Shown here piece by piece: positions 37,083 through 47,239 of a stretch of 64,000 nt of DNA. Every line of letters begins with the position of its first letter. Positions within the stretch are counted from its first letter, which is position 1. Source of the DNA: Immersiella caudata (lineage: Eukaryota; Ascomycota; Sordariomycetes; Sordariales; Lasiosphaeriaceae); contig JAULSU010000001.1 in the NCBI GenBank assembly GCA_030512335.1, positions 5,580,001 through 5,644,000 on the forward strand, written 5' to 3'. The position numbers and the translations under genes were made by a program. The notes under the pieces were generated by a model. That model searched no databases and was not told the DNA's origin. It saw only the letters and a list, made by a program, of their open reading frames with translations.

Positions 37083-38845
37083 ATGTTGATGAAGAACGCT
37101 CTGACGGCCCTCCTGGGCCTGACTGCCGCTGTCGAGGCAGTGTCCGTCCACCACTACCGATCACCCGGCTCGGCCGTCGTGAGGCGACAGAACAAGAATA
37201 ACGGTGGAAATCGTTTCGGTGGTGGCAAGAACAACAACCAGAACAACAACAATAATAACCAAAACAACCAGAACAACAACCAGGGACAAGACCAGAACAA
37301 TAACAACAACAACAACCAGAACAACAACCAGGGCGGCGGTGACGCCGCTTCGGTAACATGCCTGGCTGCCAATGCTGTTCAAACTGGTTCTCAGCAGACT
37401 GGCCAGAACGGCGCTGTCGCCGATGGCCAGGTTGAGGCTGCTATGTATGTCTCGCCCGGTGGTGCCCGCCTGCGAGACAGTTTTGACTGACCGCCTTGTA
37501 GTGACCAGGCGAACTTCATCAACTTTTGCGCTGGTAAGGACCTCACCAACGGCTTCCAGAAGCGTGGTGGTTCTTGCAACGGTATTGGTATGTTCAGATT
37601 CCATTCTGTTACCTGGTGCCCTCTGCTTACACACCTTCAGTTATGGGTGACATCCCCTCCGTGGAGAACATGGTCTCCACTGTGATTCTTTCTCCCAAGA
37701 ACTTCGAGGACCTCGGTGTTGGCCAGACCTTCACCATCCAGCTCAACGTCGCCAACCTCAACCTCGGCGCCTTCACCAACGCCACGAGCACCTACTACAG
37801 CAGTCCCGCTGCGCTCGGTGGAAACGGCCGGATCATTGGCCACACCCACGTCACCGTCCAGGACACTGGCAACTCTCTTGACCCCCAGACCCCTCTTGAT
37901 GCCAAGCAGTTCGTCTTCTTCAAGGGCATCAACGATGCCGGCAACGGCCAGGGCCTTGTTCAGACTGATGTGACTGGTGGACTTCCCGCTGGAAACTACC
38001 GCGTCTGCACCATGTCTTCTGCTGCCAACCATCAGCCCGTTCTCATGCCTGTTGCCCAGCGCGGCTCTCAGGAGGACTGCAAGTACTTCACCGTCGGACA
38101 GGGCAACAACAACGCTGGCGCCGGTGCTGGTGCTGGTGCCGGTGCTGATGCTGGTGCTGGTGCTGGTGCCGGTGCTGATGCTGGTGCCGGTGCCGGTGCT
38201 GGTGCTGGTGCTGGGGGTGGTCAGCAGAACAACGGTGGTGGCCAACAGAACAACGACGGCGCCAACAACGACGCTGACGCTGACAACAACCAGGGTGGTG
38301 GCCAGCAGAACAACGGCGGCGGTCAACAGAACAACGGAGGTGGCCAGCAGAACAATGGCGGTGGTCAACAGAACAACGGCGGCGGCCAGCAGAACAATGG
38401 TGGCGGTCAACAGAACAACGGCGGCGGCCAGCAGAACAATGGTGGCGGTCAACAGAACAACGGCGGCGGCCAGCAGAACAACGGTGGCGGCCAAGGCAAG
38501 AACAACCAAGGCAAGAATAACCAGGGCAAGAACAACCAAGGCAAGAACAACGGTGGCCAACAAGCCAACAACAACCAGAACAACAACGCTGGTGGCGGCG
38601 GTGGCGCTGCTGCCGGTGGTGCCATTGCTGGTATTGCCGCCCCGGCCGTTGAGGACTCTGGTAACGCCGCCCGCCCCTTCAAGGTCAACGAGAACACCTT
38701 TGTCAACAGGGAAGCCGCCGTTCAGCGTGCTTGCGCCATCCAGAACAACGCTTGCGCCGACGCTGTCAACCGCAACCAGGTCCAGGGCTCCTCGCTTGCC
38801 GACTGCAACGCTCAAGAGCAAGCATGCCGGGCTGCTGCCGCTTAA
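37083..38845 (+). CDS. Secreted Asn/Gly/Gln-rich cell-surface protein
   Basis: Exons 37083-37444, 37502-37587 and 37641-38845 encode about 550 residues. A signal peptide (MLMKNALTALLGLTAAVEA) precedes an Asn/Gln-rich tract (about 35-90). The globular part has CLAANAVQTGSQQTGQNGAV, a Cys pair (NFINFCAGKD, GGSCNGI), then GRIIGHTHVTVQ, FVFFKGINDAGNGQG and NHQPVLMPVAQRGSQEDCKYF. I recognise these as a widespread uncharacterised fungal secreted family, sometimes misnamed ribosomal protein S17. A Gly-Ala repeat and then about ten GGGQQNN repeats and GKNNQ repeats follow. A conserved-looking four-cysteine C-terminal segment (ACAIQNNACADAVN, LADCNAQEQACR) closes the protein. Role probably in wall or matrix; no GPI signal seen. 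A second in-frame ATG lies at 37089. Confidence 0.85.
38110..38560 (+). repeat. Coding minisatellite: Gly-Ala, then 21-bp GGGQQNN and GKNNQ repeats
   Basis: Inside the surface-protein gene, GGTGCTGGTGCC-type repeats (about 38118-38216) are followed by nearly identical 21-bp units encoding GGGQQNN (about 38218-38490) and by 15-bp units encoding GKNNQ (about 38496-38550). The repeat keeps the frame throughout. Such tracts change length by replication slippage. Confidence 0.85.
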
Positions 38846-41025
38846 TACTCGCCTCTTCATTTGACTCGGGCGCGTGTACCGCCCGGTCCTCTTCGCAGCG
38901 GCACGCGGCTGCTTGGAGTTGAGCACAGGTCCTCCTCTGCCCCATTTGCCTTGGCCAGGAAGGCTGGTGGCCCAGAGTGGTTGGGGTTTGTCTGTGGAAA
39001 GGACAGACATGAGCTCAGGATGTGATGGTTGATGGCCTTCGTTTGTTCTCGGAACAGTGCCTCTTTGGCCCCTTGTTACCCTCTGGGCTTCGGAGCACTT
39101 GGGGATTCTGACGGGTGGCTTGTCGCTCACAGAGCAGGAGGGCGGTGTGTATGATACACAAACTTCTTTTTCCCTCGATTTTTTTATGGCAGCCAGGGAT
39201 GTCTTAATTGTTTGTTGTGGCTACGGCAGGTATTTGTAACCGGCGTCGTTTAGAGAAAGCTCTTTTCCAACCCTACGATACCGACCCGCGCCGGCCCCCA
39301 ATCTGTTTTGATGTTCCCAAATATCGCCCCCTTCCTGGGCGGCCCTCGAGGATGACGATGTTAGAGAAATCGGAAGACGCTTTCTGAACCCTCACACGAA
39401 CTGAAAAACTCACGCCATCTCGCAGCAGCGTTTATTGTTTTCTTTTTATGGTTCTCAAGGATATTTCCTTTGTCTAACAGGAAACGCATTTCACAAGGCG
39501 GCGTAATGACTAAAAATATGGGTCTGTGACCTTTTTTATTATTATTATTTCTTGTTGGTTTTTACAAAAATCTAGCTGAACTGAATTGAATGTAAACACT
39601 TAACCATAGAGTTTTGGGCGCGAAGCAAAAATGGAGGGAAAATGGAGCGGGCATTTCCCCCCAAGGTGAGTGGGCGGTGCGTTCAGCGACGGCGACAGCA
39701 AGCACGGAGGGGTCCATCCAAGGGGCTTTTCGGATGTGCAGCGCTCCAGGGCGATCCGCGTCTCAGGGCCCAGTCGTAAATGTTATGCGCCGCCGGGAGA
39801 GGCGAGCGCCAAGAGCTGGGGAGCCCGCTTTGGTCGCTTCGGAAGGGGTGGTGAAACGGCGCGGTTGTCGCAGTCGTGGAGCCCGGGCCCGGGGTTAGGC
39901 TGGCCGGGCCTTTTGTACGAGGACCATGGAAAGGGGGAGGGTTGTGCAAGGTGGAGGTTGGAGCCGTTTTGGGTTAGAGAAGGGAGGGTTCTTGGCCATT
40001 CGTTTTTCAGGGTTGCACGTGTTGTCGCGCGCGTGGGAATAGGCTGGTTTTGATGGAGGTTTTATGCAGCGGATGCGATCCAGTGGGGTTGGGTTGTTGA
40101 TGGTATGCGCTGGAATCGCGCGGCTGGGGAGGTGATCTTTGCCCTTTTGCTTAGTGTCTTGCAATGGTGGTGTTCGAGATGTTCAGGTCGTTCAGCTGCA
40201 GTTCAGCTCGGTACTGAAACGGAGTCGCAGGCGCCACCAGCAAAGACCTCGTTTGGGCCGTGGAGTCCCTCGCGGCGCATCGGGAATGTAATGGAATCAC
40301 TGCACGGGATAGGCTAGCAATTGACAAGCAAAGGATGCATCAGTACACCGAAAATAAAAAAAAACATCCTCTTTCATCTCTCAGCGCCGATACATCCGAA
40401 CCCAGCCAGGATAACCATCCCCCTTTCCCTCCTCCATGGGTCTGTCTCCGTTCCCGAACGCCGTCCCCGGGCTCTCGAGCCTCTCGTTATGCTCTCAACA
40501 GGCCAAACAAAATCCTTCATCTGAACTTTATTTCCCTAAAATAAAACCTTTCCCTCATTCATCCCATCTCAATGTAAGCCACTTGGCCTTGATGTATATG
40601 CGGTCGCCGGATCGATCCTGTCGAGTTCATGTTTCGAATCCCGAGGCCAGGGTTCTTGCGCTGCTGGTCGGGTGGTCGCTCTCCTAAGAATAGCAATGAC
40701 AGGTGCAGGTCCCTTTGCACAGACTTTGGTCAGTTTAAGGAGGTGGGTTGAAACGGGGATTGTTGAGAAGATATTCAACTTTGTTGGTGATCACCATCGC
40801 AAAGTCTTGAAGGCATGGATGTTAGTAGGTGGTGTTTAAGATTCTTGAGCTTTTTTTTTTTTTTTTTTTTTTTTTACCTGTCTGGTGATGCATGGGGCTA
40901 GCTATGCGCAGTGGCCCTCGACGACCTCGTAGTTGATGAATCCGGTACATTGGACAAGAAACAGTAGAGGCTATGTGCGGGACTCAAGGCGAGAGCCCCT
41001 TCTCTCCATAATGGTTTCTACACTT
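38846..41025. other. Intergenic, about 2.2 kb, with a 25-T run
   Basis: Convergent 3' flanks of the surface protein (plus) and FAD oxidase (minus). The T25 homopolymer at 40851-40875 is the only notable structure. A long frame on the minus strand across 37637-39130 is the mirror of the coding repeats and not a gene. Confidence 0.5.
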
Positions 41026-42796
41026 TCAGTTGTAGAACCCAAGTATCTCCCCCACGACACTTCGGTATATTCCATTGGGGTCAAACTTCTTCCGAACCTC
41101 GTTGTATCGTCGGAGGTGCTGTCAATAGTTAGCTTCCTCTGCTGCCATAATATGCTCCCCGAAGATGCTCACATCTGGATCCAAGTTCTTGACAGACTTG
41201 GCGATAACATCACGAGTGTTCTTCGTCCAGTGCGGGCGGCAGGGAAACTCAGCAATCAGGGTGTCAGCAACCTTGTGATCTAGTTCAGTTAGTCGCCGTT
41301 CTTGTGTGGCTCGGGGGTGTAGCCACATACAAAACTGCTCGTTGAACCGCTTGTTGTCGCCAATCGTCGGCCGATACGACGGGAAATCGAGCATGATAGT
41401 CCCCTTGGTCCAATCGGCACCATCAGAAGTGTTGTACGTTCCTTGACCAAGCAGGTCATAGTACGCCTTGCCGACTGTGGTGGTGTTCAATTAGCATCCA
41501 TCCAAGTAGCACCAGCTGAACTTGGCCCGGAGACAAAGGGGGGCATACACTTGATGTTGATCCCACTGCGATATGTCGAAGTCATGACGATGGCTTTCTT
41601 GAGCTCGGCATCGAACAAACTCCGCACCCGCTTCAACATCTGGTTAGCCATCGTGACGGGGAAAGCCAGTTCGAGTGTATATCCAGCAAGCTTGTACTCC
41701 CACTCGGGCCTCTGATCCGGGTACAGCCCTCCAATCAACACATCATAATTCCAGCCATACACCGGCCAGTCGTGGATCTCGGTGTTGTTCGTCTTCTCGC
41801 GAAAGTTGGGTTTTGACCAGAGTCCAAAAAATATCTCCTCGGCGAGCATGTTTGACGTGGGCAAGAATTTCCCGCTGTCGAGCATCGTTCGCGCAGCAAT
41901 GGCCTCGAGCTCGGTGACAGAAAAGGTATTCTGAAAGCCCTGCTGCGGCGTCGACTTCGGGTCAACAACATCATAATACCGGTGATGGAATTTTCTTTTG
42001 TACGGCCAATACCACAAGTTCGCCGTCGCATAGGGTGCAATCAGCCCGTAAATGTCGCCCTCAAGCACATCCTTCTCGTCTAACCTACTCCCATTGTTAG
42101 CCTCAGCCTCAGTCTCAGCCCGTCCAACCCCTCAACTTACGTCTTTTGCATCGCATAAACCTTCGTATCCCTATAGATCCTCAACTTGATCCTCACAATC
42201 ACCCCCAAAAGGCCCAACGAAGTCGAAGCCGCCAGCCAATCGTCACTCCCCTCATCCCTTTCCACCCTCCTAACCTCCCCCCGCCCATCCACAATCTCCA
42301 TCGCCAACGCCCCTGCCGCAACCATCGAATGCTCCCTAATCGAGCTCCGATGCGCCCCCATGGCCACACTCCCCCCAAAGGAAATATTCCAATTCGTCAG
42401 CGTATAGCCCACGCTCGCGCCCCTTTGATGCAAATACTCCGCCAGCTGGAAGAACGTGACCCCCGCGTCGACCGTCACCTCCCCTTCCTGCCCCCCATCG
42501 GGCAGACTAAAGTCGTATATCCCGTGAATGCCTTCCGTCTGGACGATGATGGTTTCGGCATCAGAGCACTGCGTGTCGTACCAGGAATGGCCTTTGCCCG
42601 CGGCGCGGACGCGAGAGCCGGAGGCCGCGGCGGACTTGACGATAGAGGCGACTTCGGGGATGCTGGTCGGGGCAAGAACGCGGGAGACGTTGTAACAAGC
42701 GGGGAATCCCGGGCCGTCAAAGGTGTTGTAGACTAGGGCAGAGGCGAAGGGGAGGAGGAGAAGCGCTGGGAGCGCGAGGTGGAGGGGGGGTGGCAT
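41026..42796 (-). CDS. Secreted FAD-linked oxidase (VAO fold, aldonolactone-oxidase-like C-terminus)
   Basis: Exons 42796-42141, 42084-41549, 41474-41173 and 41118-41026 (introns of 56, 74 and 54 bp) encode about 528 residues. A signal peptide (MPPPLHLALPALLLLPFASA) is followed by an FAD-binding type 4 domain: IPEVASIVKSAAASGSRVRA, then GKGHSWYDTQCSD, where the His of GHS is the position that often binds FAD covalently, then VTVDAGVTFFQLAEYLHQRG and FGGSVAMGAHRSS. The C-terminal part with HLRRYNEVRKKFDPNGIYR resembles the D-arabinono-1,4-lactone oxidase domain. Substrate is unknown: a sugar lactone, oligosaccharide or alcohol are all possible. An extracellular location sets it apart from the mitochondrial ALO enzyme. 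Confidence 0.88.
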
Positions 42797-43921
42797 CTTG
42801 CCTGCCCTTGGAAAGATGCTGACACGACACAAAGAGATGGCCGAGGTGGTGGTGAAGCAAAAGGTGGTTCCGCTGCGCGTGACAAAGGGGGCGGTGTTTA
42901 AGTAGAGAAGGTGGGAGAGGGGATACAAGACTTGGACATATGGTGGTATACCATCAGTGGGATCACCAGATCACAGAGGCGATCTGATGTTGCGCAGAAC
43001 CTGCTAAGGAAGCCGCGGCACGCGCATGGCAAATGGGCGCCATTCTGGGGATTCCCAGCAAGAGAAGCACTTGCTTCTGCTGGCGATGGGCACATGTGAT
43101 GGCTGGTCGGTAATTGGGCGTCGCATTGGATTTGAGGGGGAAGTAGCGCCAAGGGCGACTCGAGGGGACCAAAGGCAACCATCGACGCACGAAACGGTTG
43201 TTGGTGTTGCAGCAGCGCCGTGGCAAATCCGGGGGAAAATTCCCTATAGGACCAATGGCGAGAGCAAGACTCGCAGAATCCTTGGAAACGCGGGGAGGCG
43301 TCGCAAATGACCGTGTCGAGGGTCGAGTCTTTTGGTGGTTGAGAGTGGACGGTCGCGAAATTGTCAACGCGCCAATCGGCTTCTTCATGTTCACCATCCA
43401 AGAACCGCAAGGGTTAGGAGTGGGATAACCCCCTGGTGAGTTAGCCATCTTCTTCCTATGCTAACCTCTCCATTCAGATAACCTGGTACTTCTTGGACAT
43501 CTAACATCTGTTTAAGTTAGAGGACATTGCATTGAAACAACTCCCCAACACTGATTCGCATGTAGACGAGACGTCTTACTTTTTTATCCCACAGCCTCAG
43601 GCTCTCTACACTTATTACCAACACATTTTGAACCTTGAATACTGCTTCTTTACACTCAAGTAGCCCGTTTTACAAAACCACGTTGCTGTGACATTCCAAC
43701 GGCATCTTATTGCATTTGTGTTAGATGTCTAGATAGGCACCGAGACCTCTTTACATCGTAACAAGACCTTCTCCAGGGGCTCAGTGCATTCAAAACAAGA
43801 CCTAGCTTCACTCACGACACGCCCCTTCAGCGTCGTCACAACACTTGCAGGGATAGCAGGGAGCGCTCGGCTGCCTACTGCCTATGCCTAACCTCGCTAT
43901 TCATAATGCATGTCTCGCTGT
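42797..43921. other. Intergenic, about 1.1 kb
   Basis: Promoter region of the FAD oxidase and 3' flank of the next minus-strand gene. I see no supported feature. Confidence 0.5.
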
Positions 43922-44824
43922 TCACAACACCTGTTGGTTACTCCCGCAGCCCTCGGCCAGCTCCGCCAGCCGACTTTCCAAGTTCTTCAGGACCTCTCCA
44001 AACTTGGCCACGGCGTCTCTAACCACAGCAACATTCATCTGGAGGTCCTCAACATCCCTCAACACTCGTAACTTGAAGGCCTTCAAGTCTTCTACTGGAT
44101 CCCCTTTGAGCAAGGATTCGGGCCGCTTGTCGAGGAACCAGTCGTTGAACTTGATACTTTCGGGGAGCTCAAGCACGGGATGGTGCCATGGGTGCATGTG
44201 TCTCTGGCGCCACTTGGGATCGTCGAAGATATCGGGATCCCAAAACGGAGCTATCGGGACTCCCGTCACATCGGGGTGGGTGGCATCATTTTGGAGCAGG
44301 AAGAGCAGGCGGTGTTTTTTGAGGAGATCTCCCAGCTCGGGATGCACCCAGGAATGCGACCCGTCCAGGCAGTTCGGGGTGTCTTCGCACGCGTGCAAGG
44401 CCACAGCGATAGCCATCAGTGTCGACGGCGATCCGATTGCGGGCATTTTGCCATAGCATTTTCGAGCAACTCTCCAGGAGGAACCGCATCGCACCCAATC
44501 TTTAAGGCCACCTTCTGTTACCGCACTCTTCAGCATCTTCCAGGATTCGCAACGTCCGACGGATAGCCCATCGCCGACGCGTTTGAGCTCCTTGTATAAT
44601 TCGACAATGTCCAAAGAACAAGGGAATCCGGAAGGAAAGTGGCATCTCTGGAACTGTTCAAGTCGCTTCCATTGTGGTGTCTTCATTTCGGCGATAAGTT
44701 CCCTCTTTGCGACCTCCAGCTGTTCAAGTCGCCTCCGTTGTGGTGTCTTGATTTCGGCCACAAGCTCCCTCTTTGCGACCTCCAACTGCTTAGATGTCTT
44801 CGTGCTAGTTGTATCGGAAGCCAT
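43922..44824 (-). CDS. Hypothetical 300-residue protein with an N-terminal 22-residue tandem repeat
   Basis: A single-exon frame from the ATG at 44824. Residues about 14-57 are two tandem copies of a QLEVAKREL[IV]AE[IM]KTPQ-type unit, predicted helical and charged. The centre has several Cys, Trp and His residues (DWVRCGSSWRVARKCYG, HACEDTPNCLDGSHSWVHPE) and an HMHPWHHP motif. A C-terminal helical segment with heptad-like Leu and Val spacing (DLQMNVAVVRDAVAKFGEVL) suggests a coiled coil. There is no signal peptide or membrane segment. I do not recognise a family. The uninterrupted frame and preserved repeat periodicity support a real gene, perhaps lineage-specific. Confidence 0.6.
   Translation of the reverse strand: MASDTTSTKTSKQLEVAKRELVAEIKTPQRRRLEQLEVAKRELIAEMKTPQWKRLEQFQRCHFPSGFPCSLDIVELYKELKRVGDGLSVGRCESWKMLKSAVTEGGLKDWVRCGSSWRVARKCYGKMPAIGSPSTLMAIAVALHACEDTPNCLDGSHSWVHPELGDLLKKHRLLFLLQNDATHPDVTGVPIAPFWDPDIFDDPKWRQRHMHPWHHPVLELPESIKFNDWFLDKRPESLLKGDPVEDLKAFKLRVLRDVEDLQMNVAVVRDAVAKFGEVLKNLESRLAELAEGCGSNQQVL
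44655..44786 (-). repeat. 66-bp in-frame tandem duplication
   Basis: Units 44655-44720 and 44721-44786 are adjacent and about 88 percent identical by eye, and encode the two 22-residue copies at the N-terminus of the 300-residue protein. A length of 66 bp keeps the frame. Confidence 0.85.
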
Positions 44825-44827
44825 GTT

Positions 44828-44985
44828 GAATCTCTGCTTGTCCTCTGACTATCACGTTCAATGTGTTGCCGAGGGCCTTGAATGCTGGTCGGTAGATCGG
44901 TGCGGCGGATCGGCGACGTCGAATCTCTGCTTGTCCTCGGTCCGACTTGTCGGTCTCGTGAAATGTGCTACCGAAGGCTTTGTGT
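44828..44985. repeat. Degenerate tandem duplication just upstream of the 300-residue gene
   Basis: GAATCTCTGCTTGTCCTC occurs at 44828-44845 and again at 44921-44938, and GTG.T.CCGA.GGC.TTG follows each copy at a similar distance. This makes a roughly 93-102 bp unit duplicated in the probable 5' leader. Confidence 0.65.
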
Positions 44986-45903
44986 TCCTGTCCGTCTGTT
45001 AGATTGATGATGTTGAACAATGGGACAAAGACTGTTGAAATGTGGGATAGAGATTGCAAAAGGAAAAGGGGCGGGAGTTCCACAGAAAACAGAAACGGCG
45101 CTCGTGCTTGGGCTTTGCCTAGCGCATACCTGGCAGTTGTTCGAGTGAGTTTGCTCTTTCCCCCCGAGGAAGGAGACGTGGTTTCTTCTGATTTGGCTTC
45201 ATGGAAGGTTCGGTTGCCGTGTAGCACCGGGCCTCTCCCATGTTCTCTTTGCGAGTCGAACCATGGTAAGCCACTGATGGCAAGGCTCGGAACGTCCAAA
45301 GGTCTGTTTTTTTTCACACCCCTTGTGTTCGCAACACCGGGCTCTGGTATTTGTGTGGTTGAATTAGAAGTGCTCGTCTGGGTTGCGTGCCGTAGCCCCT
45401 ACCTACTGCCATGAATGGTGATGAAAAGCTTGGAATTTGCAGTCCGGGGCAACTGCCTTGAGGGTCACTCCTTCCCCCCAAGCCTAGAGCAGCTTATTGT
45501 GCTATCTAGGTAGGTATCCACCATACACAACTTTTCCATCCGAGAGCGTTGCAGCCAGACTGCTGTTGTCAAATACTAAAAGTTCCACTACCGTATCTTT
45601 TCTTCTCCTTCTCACATATGAAATCTCTTACTTCCCACCCAGACAGTTTTTGATCCTCACATTCCCCATCACACTCGCCACTCTTCTTGGTTTTTCAAGT
45701 TCTTTCGGGAATCGCTCATCGCCATTGCCAACCAGCAAGTAAGTGTCTCCCCTTCCATTGCACACTCTTGCTGACAATTGGCAAAGTTCTTCCCCGCATC
45801 TCCACCATCAACCTCCATTACTATCTCTGTTCCCAGCACCAACGAATTGCCTGCCCCACAATGTGTCCGTACTTGCTTACGATGACGCCCTCTCTCCCCT
45901 CAG
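44986..45903. other. Intergenic
   Basis: Probable promoter region shared by the minus-strand 300-residue gene and a possible plus-strand gene from about 45.9 kb. No supported feature. Confidence 0.4.
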
Positions 45904-46742
45904 AATGACAGCCTCGGCGTCGGACAAAAGTTCAACGTCCAGAACCTTCGCAATCATCCACTCTCAACGTACTTCAATCAGGGCGTTGAGAAAGACGTGG
46001 ATGTGGTGGTGCCTGAATAATTACCGCAAAGCGTCCCATAAAAGGGGTTTCCCTCGCCACTTTGATCTCAACGAGGTTTGGGCAGAACTTGCCAGGTCGA
46101 AAAGCGGTCCCGACAACCACGTTCTCCTGAAATATCCATCCACCACCCAATCTCTAGTCAAGATCTGGAGACGGCCCGGGGATATTACCTGGCGCAAGAC
46201 CAAGTCGAGGGGGACCCTTCCTGGCTGGTGCCGACCGTCCGTCATCATCGCGCTCAAGGCTCTGAATTTTTGCAGAGACGGGAGTCGACGCGCCCCCAGG
46301 AAATGCACAGCACTCGCTGCAAATCCTGGACTTGGAGTGGATTCTTGAGGATCCTGCCAGCTGTGTTCCTGACCCCTTTTGGGAGGGTGCCGAGTTCTGG
46401 AATCCTCAGTGGGTGGCTCAGTACTGTACTTCAGTATGTGGAGCCGTTCACACCCGCGATTCCCTCCGGCCGCCGTTCAATGTGAACCGCCTATTGCGTC
46501 TTGATTTCCGTCCGGCATATTTGCTGGAGCAAGGAAAGCGCTCCAGGTCCGGAGATTTGAAGGAGTCGGTGAGCAGCCAGGCTATTCTACCGAATTCGAA
46601 TTCATTGTCACCTACCGATTGGGACTATTCGCAACCCCCCCCCCCGTACACTGTACGGCCCGAAGAAGGAGCTCAAAATCAGAGTATTTTTGCAATTCGT
46701 TCGAATCAAGAGTTGGACCGGTCGACGTCCGCGTCCGAGTGA
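45904..46742 (+). CDS. Possible multi-exon hypothetical gene, structure unresolved
   Basis: Open frames overlap here in a way typical of a short multi-exon gene. One frame from the ATG at 45904 runs to 46347. A second, ending at 46742, contains LDLEWILEDPASCVPDPFWE and FWNPQWVAQYC, which look like genuine protein sequence. A third frame around 46150-46230 has LETARGYYLAQDQVEGDPSWL. One consistent splice joins the third frame at CTG|GTGCCG to a CACAG acceptor before CACTCGCTG. Another acceptor, TTTTTGCAG, also exists. I do not recognise a family and cannot choose the 5' exons. The C-terminal exon (about 46315-46742) is the most credible part. Confidence 0.35.
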
Positions 46743-47239
46743 TTTGTTTGCTAGATCTCTTTTTCGGGTCATTCGTTGTTTGAGCAGCGCTTTGCTTTTA
46801 TTTCCCTTTATCTTCGTCATTTGGAGGAAAAAGTGAAAGAAAGTTCCGTTGTCATGTATTTTGAGACATATCGCCAGATTTAGTGCTTTTTGCGGTGGAT
46901 TTAAATAGTCCAGAGGATGGAGTTTGATTCCCCTTCTTACCTGTACAAACACTATATATAGCGAGAAATTTGAACAGAAACTGACCTAGTCGCTGTGGGC
47001 TGTGTGTGCTACATGTCATTTTTTCGTCCAGCCCACCCTGCAAACCCGGGAGGCTGGTTCCCAATCCTATCTTCAACTCACCGATTAAGAACCTTGTTTT
47101 TGGTAGACTTGGCTCATATGACGCTGAAATAAAGCCGATTGTACTCAAGGCCCAAATTCAGCGGAACCACCTTGTCAACCACCCATCATCCAAACTGAGC
47201 CCTCTCTTTCAGTCCGTTGACTGGATCAACTCTCCGCAC
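46743..47239. other. Intergenic, convergent 3' flanks
   Basis: The stretch between the possible plus-strand gene and the end of the transcription-factor gene holds no supported feature. Confidence 0.5.

Noticed and set aside
37637..39130. 497-residue open frame on the minus strand
   Set aside because: It is the antisense mirror of the surface-protein exon. Its VVVLLATT-like repeats are the reverse of the coding repeat, and it has no splice or signal logic of its own.
40851..40875. T25 run (and A26 at 49745-49770) as possible retroposed poly(A) tails
   Set aside because: No retroposed gene copy or target duplication is visible next to either run; simple homopolymers are more likely.
29425..42796. 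Possible secondary-metabolite or secreted-enzyme gene cluster
   Set aside because: The neighbouring transporter, nuclease, surface protein and oxidase have no backbone synthase, shared regulator or common pathway.
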